This document shows, piece by piece, positions 13,934 to 21,189 of a stretch of 21,189 nt of DNA (position 1 is the stretch's first letter; each line of letters starts with the position of its first letter). A program made the position numbers and the translations under genes. Source of the DNA: a virus; the IMG/VR virus record IMGVR_UViG_3300009183_000423, positions 1-21,189 of that record. One strand, 5' to 3'. A model generated the notes under the pieces. It was not told where the DNA came from. It saw only the letters and a program-made list of their open reading frames with translations, and made no database searches.

Positions 13934-15331
13934 TTAATAATCTCCAAAAGGATTTCTTTCACTAAAATCTAGAATATTGTCTGCTTCATCTTCTATAGAA
14001 ATATTTTCTGCGTATGGATCATACAAATCATCTCTATCTATTGATAGAATTTTATAACTTGAACTATAACCACTAGTTGTTCCCAAACCAACAACTGTTT
14101 CTCCAAGTGCAAATGTTCCACTAGTAACTTTAACTTCAAGTTTTCTGGTGTCAGAATCCCATTTGGATACATAAGCAGTTGTTCCTGTTGAAACTCCCCT
14201 TACAGTTTCATTAAATTTATAATTTCCATATGAACTGCCAGAAGGTGATGTAAATGTGACAGATGGTGCTATTGTATATCCAGCACCAGCATTAATATAT
14301 CTTATAGAAGTAACTTCTCCGTCTGAATTTATAAAAGCTTGTGCGGAGGCATTTGTACCACTAGAAGGAGCAGTGGAAATTGAAACTATTGGTGCTGATG
14401 AATATTCAAATCCGGTATTAATTATACTAATACTTGAGAGTGAATTATTAGAAAGAACTGCTTTTGCAATTGCTCCAGAACCAGAATTTGCTTTTATTGT
14501 TACTGTTGGTTCAATCGTATATCCATATCCTGGATTAATTACTAAAATTCTATCAATAGAATTTCCAGTTTGTCCAGAACGATGTGTCATAATTGCAACT
14601 GCTGTTGCCGAAATGCCATTTGGTGAAGTTGAAATTGAAACAACAGGATTGGACAAATACCCAGTCCCATCATTAATTAAATCTATACTTGAAACTGATT
14701 TACCAATTGGAGTACTTAAACTGATAGATGCTGTTGCAGAAGTTGCAGCACTTCCAACCATATTAATTGTTGTTATATATCCAAAATCATCTACAGATTC
14801 ATCAACTTCAGTTATTGAGGTGTCGATAATATCATCAGATGCATAATCAAATACTTCACATCTCAATTCATAAACATATAAATTATTCAACTGATAGAAT
14901 GGTGCTTTTCCTTCTACGTATTTAATCTCAAATATTGTATTGTCTAGTGGCAAATATATTAAATCTCCTTCTTCTGGTCTTGTAGTTAATTGTATTTGAT
15001 CATTTCCATTTAAAAATGGAGTTATAAAATCTTCATATCTTTCTTTTGAAATTATTAAAGTAAGTTGATCTGTAGTTTGAACTCCAAATTTTGATAATAT
15101 ATCTCCTTGACCACCAAATCCCTGATAATTCATTAAATATGCTTCAATTCTAAAAGAATCATCAAATTTTGATGCAACTATTTCTTTAATAACAGTTTTT
15201 TTATTAATTATTTTTCTGGGAAGATATACTACATCTTGTCCATACATTCTCAATTGTTCATTAATTAAATCCTGAACTAGTCTTTGTTCACCTGCAGTGC
15301 CTTGTAAAAAAAATGGATTAAGTGGTGACAT
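13934..15331 (-). CDS. 14: Neck protein gp14
   Basis: This 465-residue protein should, with gp13, seal the filled head and form the neck joint to the tail. T4 gp14 has 256. The family part is at the two ends. At the N terminus (1-165) it shows MSPLNPFFLQGTAGEQRLVQ, GQDVVYLPRKIINKKTVI, EAYLMNYQGFGGQGDILS and RPEEGDLIYLPLDNTIFEIK. The C terminus runs about 430-465, with DPYAENISIEDEADNILDFS and NPFGDY. Between them, residues about 195-365 carry four copies of a Gly-Tyr motif. A second module (FNETVRGVSTGTTAYV, TFALGETVVG) spans about 373-420. These insertions explain the extra 200 residues. The gene starts four bases after the gp13 stop and has only a weak GGAT ribosome site. Confidence 0.92.
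   Translation of the reverse strand: MSPLNPFFLQGTAGEQRLVQDLINEQLRMYGQDVVYLPRKIINKKTVIKEIVASKFDDSFRIEAYLMNYQGFGGQGDILSKFGVQTTDQLTLIISKERYEDFITPFLNGNDQIQLTTRPEEGDLIYLPLDNTIFEIKYVEGKAPFYQLNNLYVYELRCEVFDYASDDIIDTSITEVDESVDDFGYITTINMVGSAATSATASISLSTPIGKSVSSIDLINDGTGYLSNPVVSISTSPNGISATAVAIMTHRSGQTGNSIDRILVINPGYGYTIEPTVTIKANSGSGAIAKAVLSNNSLSSISIINTGFEYSSAPIVSISTAPSSGTNASAQAFINSDGEVTSIRYINAGAGYTIAPSVTFTSPSGSSYGNYKFNETVRGVSTGTTAYVSKWDSDTRKLEVKVTSGTFALGETVVGLGTTSGYSSSYKILSIDRDDLYDPYAENISIEDEADNILDFSERNPFGDY
14252..14686 (-). repeat. Four-copy Gly-Tyr protein repeat inside gp14
   Basis: Residues 216-360 of gp14 hold four copies of a pattern close to I-x-x-I/N-x-G-x-x-Y-x-x-x-P-x-V-x-I. The copies are DLINDGTGYLSNPVVSI, ILVINPGYGYTIEPTVTI, ISIINTGFEYSSAPIVSI and IRYINAGAGYTIAPSVTF. 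They start at residues 216/217, 262, 301 and 343, a period of about 42 residues. Each is followed by a small Ala/Ser/Thr-rich strand pair. The DNA copies have diverged, so this is a protein-level repeat. Confidence 0.85.
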
Positions 15332-15335
15332 AATA

Positions 15336-16151
15336 TTATCCGATCATATCCATTGGGGGCAATTCGTATTCGTCCTTAAGTTGCTTTTCAATTTCATCCA
15401 ATTCTGCAACTGCATCGTCATAAATTTGTCTACCATTTAATTGAACACCACCAGGAAGCATAACTCCTTGGAATTTGATCATATTTTGACCCCATTGTCT
15501 TTTAATTAAAGATGTCAAATATTTTTTTAACCACAAATCATTATATACTTTTGGCGTATCTGACGGATTTATCATTCTATAGCAATCAAATATTAAATAA
15601 TTTGTATCACTCATTTGTGACCAATCAATATCCAAATACAACCTATGATTTTTTTTATTAAATCTTATTTGAACGTCTGGTGTTAAAAGTCTACTTAAAT
15701 CCTCCAAATAAGTTTTTGTCATTGCAAAATTTAAAAGATCTAATGCCCCATAATAATACAGATCATTTAAAAATATTTGATATTTGAGATTAAATAAACC
15801 ACTAGATATGGTGCTAGAATCAACTTTAAATACGTTGTTGACTCCAATGACATAATCTGGAAGTTGTAAAAAATTATTTGTTTCTGTGTATGATACTGTA
15901 GTTACTCCAACATTTGATGATGCAGTTGATGTTGTAACCCCTGTTTTTATTGTATTTACTTGATCTTTATCTAATTTGTGTTTTAAATAGACTCGTTCGA
16001 TTCCATCATAATGCCTCTCATTATAATATTGAATGGCATCATCAACCAAATCATCTATTTGATCATCATCAACATTAATTTCTAATACTGGATATCCAAG
16101 CTTTCTCAAGCAATAATCAATTAATCCTTGGCGAGATGATGGTTGTGACAT
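15336..16151 (-). CDS. 13: Neck protein gp13
   Basis: This 271-residue head completion protein should bind the portal after packaging and, with gp14, close the head; T4 gp13 has 309. Family motifs are GLIDYCLRKLGYPVLEINVD, DDLVDDAIQYYNERHYDG and ERVYLKHKL near the N terminus. Further on are LPDYVIGVNNVFKV, LDIDWSQMSDTNYLIFDCYR, WLKKYLTSLIKRQWGQNMIK and LPGGVQLNGRQIYDDAVAEL. An AGAGG element lies unusually far (about 13 bases) before the ATG. The gene ends four bases before gp14, which must share its transcript. Confidence 0.95.
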   Translation of the reverse strand: MSQPSSRQGLIDYCLRKLGYPVLEINVDDDQIDDLVDDAIQYYNERHYDGIERVYLKHKLDKDQVNTIKTGVTTSTASSNVGVTTVSYTETNNFLQLPDYVIGVNNVFKVDSSTISSGLFNLKYQIFLNDLYYYGALDLLNFAMTKTYLEDLSRLLTPDVQIRFNKKNHRLYLDIDWSQMSDTNYLIFDCYRMINPSDTPKVYNDLWLKKYLTSLIKRQWGQNMIKFQGVMLPGGVQLNGRQIYDDAVAELDEIEKQLKDEYELPPMDMIG

Positions 16152-16173
16152 TTTTTAAATTTTTGCCTCTTCT

Positions 16174-16181
16174 TATTTATC
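16174..16181 (-). promoter_or_regulatory. Possible late promoter (GATAAATA) upstream of gp13
   Basis: The minus strand reads GATAAATA, one base from the T4 late octamer, 23 bases before the gp13 ATG in the 47-base gap after the 62-residue gene. A start 5-7 bases downstream would fall close to the AGAGG ribosome site, which weakens the case. It fits the NATAAATA form. Confidence 0.4.
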
Positions 16182-16198
16182 TTGATCTTTTTGAGTAT

Positions 16199-16387
16199 TC
16201 AGTAAGTTCCACCATCTATTATTCCAGATTCCCATCTAGAATTTGATTGATTGTAAAACAAAACCATTCCATCAGTTGCTCCAGTCACATCAACATCTAG
16301 CAATCCATCTAATTTTAATTTTGCTTCTGTTGTGGAAATAACTTTTATTGCATTTTGTGATCCAACTCTTACTTTAATGTCTGCCAT
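16199..16387 (-). CDS. Small virion-type protein, 62 residues
   Basis: The protein begins MADIKVRVGSQNAIKVIST and continues with LDGLLDVDVT, then TDGMVLFYNQSNSRWE (residues 27-53). The pattern L..L.DVD....DG..L.YN.....W recurs in tail fibre and structural proteins of marine myoviruses. Short proteins starting IKVRVGxQNAIKV are familiar from their structural clusters. The exact role is unknown; a fibre or baseplate accessory is possible. It lies five bases after the 111-residue gene, so it is cotranscribed with it. No clear Shine-Dalgarno sequence is present. Confidence 0.8.
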   Translation of the reverse strand: MADIKVRVGSQNAIKVISTTEAKLKLDGLLDVDVTGATDGMVLFYNQSNSRWESGIIDGGTY

Positions 16388-16392
16388 TTTTA

Positions 16393-16728
16393 TTAGGTAG
16401 TAATTCCAGCAGTAACAATAGCACTTCCCTCGACAATTCTGGTTTTGATTGAACCGTCATTCAATAATATATCATAACAGTATCTTCCCGGTTTTAATGT
16501 GGAAGTAATAGATGATCCCAAAGATAATGCTACTTGTCCAAATATTCTGTTAGGAAACGAAACTACGAATGATGCAGTAGTTCCCAATGATGCTGGATGT
16601 TTTTTCATCAAAGCAGAACCAGTATATCCAGTCAAATTCAACGGTGAATTTGCAACATTCTCAAGATTAAAAGTTTGTGAAAAGTCACTTCCAGCATTAA
16701 TAACTATGTTACTGACATATACAGTCAT
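16393..16728 (-). CDS. Small beta-rich virion protein, 111 residues
   Basis: The sequence MTVYVSNIVINAGSDFSQTF leads into LNLTGYTGSALMKKHPAS, and later into LKPGRYCYDILLNDGSIKTR and IVEGSAIV. This is an immunoglobulin-like beta pattern seen in small phage tail or baseplate accessory proteins, similar to BppU N-terminal domains. I infer a virion protein but cannot assign a position in the particle. An exact late promoter lies 31 bases upstream. The Shine-Dalgarno sequence is weak, and the only nearby alternative ATG is followed directly by a stop. Confidence 0.8.
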   Translation of the reverse strand: MTVYVSNIVINAGSDFSQTFNLENVANSPLNLTGYTGSALMKKHPASLGTTASFVVSFPNRIFGQVALSLGSSITSTLKPGRYCYDILLNDGSIKTRIVEGSAIVTAGITT

Positions 16729-16758
16729 TACTACATTCAGATAAGATCTTTCTTAAGT

Positions 16759-16766
16759 TATTTATA
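16759..16766 (-). promoter_or_regulatory. Late promoter TATAAATA upstream of the 111-residue gene
   Basis: An exact T4 late octamer reads on the minus strand in the 40-base gap between the 74-residue and 111-residue genes, 31 bases before the start codon. It should drive the two small virion genes and may read on into gp13-gp17, where no further exact octamer occurs until gp18. Confidence 0.75.
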
Positions 16767-16768
16767 AA

Positions 16769-16993
16769 TCATTTATTCACAATAAAAGTCAATAGTGATT
16801 TAATTTCACTTAAATCATTTTTTATTGACTTGACTTCATCTTTTAAATTTTCAAATTCTTTTTTTTCTTTGTATTTTTGTTCTGATATTTTTAAAAATTG
16901 ATCATATTCACTTTTGTTTTTATTGACAATTGCATTAGAATTTAAATCTCTAATTAAATTCCTATCAGTTTTTACTATTAAATAATTATTCAT
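16769..16993 (-). CDS. Small coiled-coil protein of unknown function, 74 residues
   Basis: The N-terminal third (MNNYLIVKTDRNLIRDLNSN, then AIVNKNKSEYDQF) resembles short proteins with an RDLxSxAIxN motif that I recall from structural clusters of marine T4-like phages. Residues about 36-74 (EFENLKDEVKSIKNDLSEIK) have heptad spacing of Leu and Ile and should form a coiled coil. A small assembly or trimerisation factor is possible, but no function is known to me. It overlaps the end of the DUF4815 gene in an ATGA junction, so the two are probably made together. Base composition is very low in G+C here (11 of 60 in the line at 16801). Confidence 0.75.
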   Translation of the reverse strand: MNNYLIVKTDRNLIRDLNSNAIVNKNKSEYDQFLKISEQKYKEKKEFENLKDEVKSIKNDLSEIKSLLTFIVNK

Positions 16994-19900
16994 TCTGCTG
17001 CATATGAACGAAGTGCAATTGACCTGAAGTTTTTAATTCTAGGTGGTTTTGATTGATCATTGGAAGTCATAATAACTTTAATCATAAATCCATTAAATTG
17101 TGGTAGATTTTCAGCAGTAAATTTATATTCACTAAATTGATTTAAATTATTATTTGGATTTACTACTTTATCTGGCAACCCATTAGTATTAAATAGAGTA
17201 TAAATTTGTTGAAAATCTGAATTATCATTTCTATAAAGTTTATACATAACTCTAATATCTGCTCCTGCAAATTTATGTCCATCAAATTGAACATAAAGTG
17301 AGTTTGATGGAAACTCTAAAGCTATTTTTTTAGTTTCATATATTCCAGAATTTGGATCATTTCCTGGAATTTTGCATCTACTATCAGTTTCGAAATCATC
17401 AACTTTATCATCAACCAAATTGCTAATTGTGATGATATTTGCAGTGTTCAAATCAATAAATGGTGATACATCTTCTTTTGTTGTAGATAGAGTCATTTCA
17501 AGTGCAAATGATTTTTGATTTGAAAGTAAATTATATTCATTTACCTTTGATGCCACAATTCTTGCACTATTGAGGTAATTCAATTTGTTTAAAGAAACAT
17601 TTTCATATCCTTGATCTGCAAATGATGCCTCATTTCCACTGATACTTGTTCCTGAAGTTGTTTTGACTCTTGCTGTGATATTTGTTCCTGAAGGAGTGAT
17701 TGCATTTACTCTTGGAGAAATAACTTCAAATGGGATATTTTGAGAAACTTCAAGATTTTTTCCACCACCAGATTTGGTTGTTTTGAATGATTTTGATGTA
17801 TCTATTAATTTTAAATAATAACTATCAAATGTTTTTTCTCTTGAATCAATATTGTGTGTGTTGTTGATTTTTCTCAATGAAACAGAGTTAAATTGATAAG
17901 TATATACCAATGAATTTGCTGCGTGAGTTGTCTTCAAACTATTGTCAATTGCTCTTCCAGTAATTGTAATATCATTACCTGCAATAGAATTATAAGAAAT
18001 TATTTCATTATCAATTAACAAATAACCAGTATTAGCAACACCTATAGCAGAACCTTCAAATGAAGTTAATATTCCGGCATTATTTACAGTTATTGTTGTT
18101 GATGTATCCGAAATAGATGAAGAAAGAATTGTTGGAGATGTGTCACTATTGAAATTAATTACTTCTAATTTATTTGAACTTGAATGCATTCCATGATTTC
18201 TATGATCAAATAATAATGTATATCCATCTCTGATTGGATCATCATTAACAGAAGTTGGAGCAGCAAGTCCAGACGATGAACCAGTAGAATTATAATAGGT
18301 CAAAGAATTTGATGTATTGAATGATCCATTTACATCATCAATAACCAATAGATTTGTAGTAGAAACAATTCCAACTGTTGCTCTTACTCCAGTTCCGGTA
18401 TTTCCTAATTGATTTGCTAAAATTAAATCACCAACTCTATATCCAGATCCCCCATTTGTTATATTAAAATTAGTTACAGAACCACTAAGAATAGTTACTG
18501 TTGCAACACAAGAACTTCCATAACCAGTTATTGCACTAAATCCAATATTCGTAAAAGTCCCATCAGTTAATCCAATTCCAGTAGAAGATACAACTAAAGA
18601 AGTTGTTCCCAATCCGACTGGACCACCATAATCAAAAATATTACCATAAGATGATGCTTGAGTTAAACTATTTCCTTGAGAAAATGGAATAGTTGTATTT
18701 GCAATTGAAACATATTGTCTCTTAGAATATGAAGTTGCTGGGTTTTCTTTTAGAATTTTACCTTTTGGAAGATCGGAATTATAGAATATGAAACTAGATG
18801 GAGTATTTGTTACAAACTTTGCCTTAAAGAGTTTAAACTTCAAATCTTCAAATTGACTTGCATCCCAAGTAGATCCATTTTGTGATTTAAACAATGAACC
18901 CATATATGGTTGTTTGTTGCTTATTGAACCAAGAATCAAATCTTCTTCACCGACTCTAGATGTAAATGTTAAGTATTTGCTAGTTGGTGATACCAAAACA
19001 AGTGCGTATTCATAACCAGATTGCAAATAGACTGGAGTTGAAAAATTAAACGTGGTTGGAGCACTTCCATCCACAGAAAGTGGAATATCTTTTGGGTCAA
19101 CTTGAGTTTCCCCAAAGGGAACGATTACTCCAGTTGGAGAACCATCTCTCATAGTTCTAATTTGAATTGTTACAGGAGAAACTTCATCTTTTGTTTTAAA
19201 GTAGACTTCTCCACCAGTAACAAATACTCCATCTTGATATTTGTCTCTCTCAATTAAGAAAGATTGAGCAAGAGGATCATACCAACCAGTATCAGAAACA
19301 TTTGTTCTGGTTTCAATTCTATTTTCATCAAGATTTTGTGTTATTTGTGTTATTGGTTGATCAGAACCAATTTGTTTTCTTTCAATTTCTGGAGTTTTGA
19401 TTGAAAGTGTTTGTTCTTGAGTATTTTGTGCATAACCAGTAGCAAAATAAGTTGTTTGTGCAGAACTTTCTCCTGGATCTAAATTATTTGCATTTGTTGG
19501 ACTTGTTGTAATTCTAATTGTATTCTGTCCAGTGGTAAATTTAGGATTACTTGGAATTTTTGGATCTGGAATAAATAACGAGAAAATAAGAGTTCCCTTT
19601 TCGTCACTCTTTAAACTCAATTCATTAACAACAGCTTCAGCAGTTCCAGATTCATTTGCTATCACAGAACCTTTTCTAACCCATCCAGAACGTGATGGAT
19701 CAACTAGAAGTGCCAAATCACCAGTATCAAGGTTTACAATCGCACTAGTGCTTGAATATGATGATCCTAAAGGAGATAATGTATATGGATCTGCACTATA
19801 AGTTACAGTCGGTGTTTTGAAATCACCAAATTTGTGATTAAGTTGTGCAACTCTAAATTTAATTTGAGGATTTCCAACTGATTGTGTTGCTACTGAAGTT

Positions 19901-21189
19901 CTTACAATATCAGAAGTTGAGAATGACCCTCTTGTCATTGTAATTGGTAAAAGTTTTGGAGTACAATATTCCGTTACATCTGTATTTTCAAAGAAAACAT
20001 AATACCTTGTATTTGGTTTTAATTTATTTCCAACCACTTCAATATTTCTAGAACGACAATTATATAAAACATCAACTCCAACAACTCTATTACCAAGACT
20101 TATTTTTTCTTCACCTGCAGTCAATTGTAGACCAAAAGTTTTATCTATTCCTGTTTGTTGGATTGTTTGTAAATAATCATTAGAAAGTACATTAGTAGTA
20201 GTAGTTACATCTCTTAATCTTGGTCCTCTACTTCTAGATTGTCTATCAACAACAGAACTTGATGAAATTAAATCACTATTAACTAATTCTTCTTTAATTA
20301 ATTCTCTTCCAGTCCAAGTTGTTTCGTGCGAATTCCAATAACTTGCAGACATTCCACCGTTTTCTCTATCCTCTACTCCGAGCAATTCTGCAACAGCACC
20401 AAAAGCGGAATCAATTTTTATTACATCTGGAGTTTCCAGGATAACTTCTTCAATCCAGAAATCAGATATTGGGGTAAGTTCAATTGCTCCAGCATATAAT
20501 GCTATGTGGAAAGGATTTATATTTTCTGTTCTACTTGCAAGACTTTGGACAATAAATGGAACTTCAGTGTATTTTAAAGTTAATCCTACACCATTTCTTG
20601 TAATATTGTCAGATTCAAAATCTTCAATCCAACGATAGTCTGAATTTGTTGGATTTGCCAAAGATGATTTTGTTTCAAAAATTAAAGAAACATTTCTTTC
20701 TGTTGATCTTGGTCTGCATTCTCCATTTTCTATATCAATATCAAATTTAGAATCACCCGTCAAATTATGAGATTCGTGATTTCTGAAAGTATCTACAAAA
20801 AATCCTGATTTAAATTTATCAAGTCCAGTATTTGGATCTTTAATTGAAAGATTTTTTGTATCAGTTTCAAGTAAAGAAAGAGTTGTATAATCTTCTAATG
20901 TTTTAATTCTGGTTTCAAGATTTCCAATATCATTCATAGTATACCTCTTATGAGGTATAGTTTTTATTGAACAATCATTAGTAGCATTGATTACATAAGG
21001 ATTCATTGAAATTGTTGCAACTTCAAATCCTTCATTATTTGGAACAGGAAGTTTTGGATTTTCGGATGGTTCTCCTTTTTTTATTTCAAACAATCCATCT
21101 TTAGTTAGATACAATCTATCTAATCTTCCAAGATAATATGAATAATCAACTACAATTGTTTCATTGGAAACAATACTTTCAGAAGAAGA
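16990..21189 (-). CDS. Giant virion structural protein with DUF4815 region, 5' end outside the window
   Basis: The frame stays open to the window edge, giving 1399 visible residues. The true start lies beyond 21189; a TTG at 21114 is an internal Leu codon, because DYSYYLGRLDRLYLTKDGLF reads straight through it. That motif is the DUF4815 signature as I remember it. RYTMNDIGNLETRIKTLEDY (about residues 80-100 of the visible part) is typical of long tail or baseplate proteins of T4-like cyanophages. WYDPLAQSFLIERD (about 634-650) opens a domain common to such proteins. GGSGYRVGD (about 900-930) resembles the gp14 repeats, and about 1020-1100 carries the module shared with gp15. I infer a baseplate or tail fibre-associated protein. 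The stop overlaps the start of the 74-residue gene. Confidence 0.88.
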   Translation of the reverse strand, partial: SSSESIVSNETIVVDYSYYLGRLDRLYLTKDGLFEIKKGEPSENPKLPVPNNEGFEVATISMNPYVINATNDCSIKTIPHKRYTMNDIGNLETRIKTLEDYTTLSLLETDTKNLSIKDPNTGLDKFKSGFFVDTFRNHESHNLTGDSKFDIDIENGECRPRSTERNVSLIFETKSSLANPTNSDYRWIEDFESDNITRNGVGLTLKYTEVPFIVQSLASRTENINPFHIALYAGAIELTPISDFWIEEVILETPDVIKIDSAFGAVAELLGVEDRENGGMSASYWNSHETTWTGRELIKEELVNSDLISSSSVVDRQSRSRGPRLRDVTTTTNVLSNDYLQTIQQTGIDKTFGLQLTAGEEKISLGNRVVGVDVLYNCRSRNIEVVGNKLKPNTRYYVFFENTDVTEYCTPKLLPITMTRGSFSTSDIVRTSVATQSVGNPQIKFRVAQLNHKFGDFKTPTVTYSADPYTLSPLGSSYSSTSAIVNLDTGDLALLVDPSRSGWVRKGSVIANESGTAEAVVNELSLKSDEKGTLIFSLFIPDPKIPSNPKFTTGQNTIRITTSPTNANNLDPGESSAQTTYFATGYAQNTQEQTLSIKTPEIERKQIGSDQPITQITQNLDENRIETRTNVSDTGWYDPLAQSFLIERDKYQDGVFVTGGEVYFKTKDEVSPVTIQIRTMRDGSPTGVIVPFGETQVDPKDIPLSVDGSAPTTFNFSTPVYLQSGYEYALVLVSPTSKYLTFTSRVGEEDLILGSISNKQPYMGSLFKSQNGSTWDASQFEDLKFKLFKAKFVTNTPSSFIFYNSDLPKGKILKENPATSYSKRQYVSIANTTIPFSQGNSLTQASSYGNIFDYGGPVGLGTTSLVVSSTGIGLTDGTFTNIGFSAITGYGSSCVATVTILSGSVTNFNITNGGSGYRVGDLILANQLGNTGTGVRATVGIVSTTNLLVIDDVNGSFNTSNSLTYYNSTGSSSGLAAPTSVNDDPIRDGYTLLFDHRNHGMHSSSNKLEVINFNSDTSPTILSSSISDTSTTITVNNAGILTSFEGSAIGVANTGYLLIDNEIISYNSIAGNDITITGRAIDNSLKTTHAANSLVYTYQFNSVSLRKINNTHNIDSREKTFDSYYLKLIDTSKSFKTTKSGGGKNLEVSQNIPFEVISPRVNAITPSGTNITARVKTTSGTSISGNEASFADQGYENVSLNKLNYLNSARIVASKVNEYNLLSNQKSFALEMTLSTTKEDVSPFIDLNTANIITISNLVDDKVDDFETDSRCKIPGNDPNSGIYETKKIALEFPSNSLYVQFDGHKFAGADIRVMYKLYRNDNSDFQQIYTLFNTNGLPDKVVNPNNNLNQFSEYKFTAENLPQFNGFMIKVIMTSNDQSKPPRIKNFRSIALRSYAAE

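Noticed and set aside
21112-21114. TTG start for the giant DUF4815 protein
   Set aside because: The frame stays open to the window edge and the DUF4815 motif YYLGRLDRLYLTKDG reads across this codon, so it is an internal leucine.
1-21189. CRISPR arrays, tRNA genes, insertion sequences, introns or homing endonucleases
   Set aside because: I saw no spaced direct repeats, cloverleaf-like segments, transposase motifs or interrupted phage genes. All large genes have intact key motifs and no intergenic gap exceeds about 70 bases.

Overview
This window is the structural (late) module of a T4-like myovirus. All 17 genes I can support lie on the minus strand, so transcription runs from high to low coordinates. 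The gene order 13-14-15-16-17-18-19-20-67-21-22-23, the low GC, a DUF4815 protein and several small virion proteins fit a marine T4-like phage: a cyanomyovirus of Prochlorococcus/Synechococcus or a pelagimyophage. No photosynthesis or other host-type gene is present to choose between these hosts.

In order of transcription: 21189-16199 holds the 3' 4.2 kb of a giant DUF4815 virion protein, cut by the window edge, then three small proteins: a coiled-coil protein, a small beta-rich protein and a 62-residue structural peptide. 16151-12851 holds the neck and tail-completion genes gp13, gp14 and gp15. 12854-9136 holds the packaging motor: small terminase gp16 and large terminase gp17, separated by a 484-residue mosaic protein and a 60-residue protein. 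9078-6054 holds the contractile tail sheath gp18 and tail tube gp19. 6028-231 holds the head: portal gp20, a gp67-like core peptide, a small virion protein, protease gp21, scaffold gp22 and major capsid gp23. A strong intrinsic terminator follows gp23, and the first 53 codons of another tail-tube-family gene run off the left edge.

The genes together build head, neck and contractile tail. Gp22 and the gp67-like peptide form the core on the gp20 portal, gp23 assembles around it, and gp21 cleaves at (I/L)xE sites. Gp16/gp17 package DNA through gp20, gp13/gp14 seal the neck, gp15 caps the tail, and gp18/gp19 form sheath and tube. Exact T4 late-promoter octamers (TATAAATA) lie upstream of gp22, the gp67-like gene, gp18 and the 111-residue gene. 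Near matches lie before gp13, gp15 and gp20.

Most of the window is canonical. The least explained part is the 484-residue mosaic protein inside the terminase cluster. Next is the accretion of small repeat-type beta modules in gp14, gp15, gp18 and the DUF4815 protein. All family assignments are from memory and by eye; no search was run.
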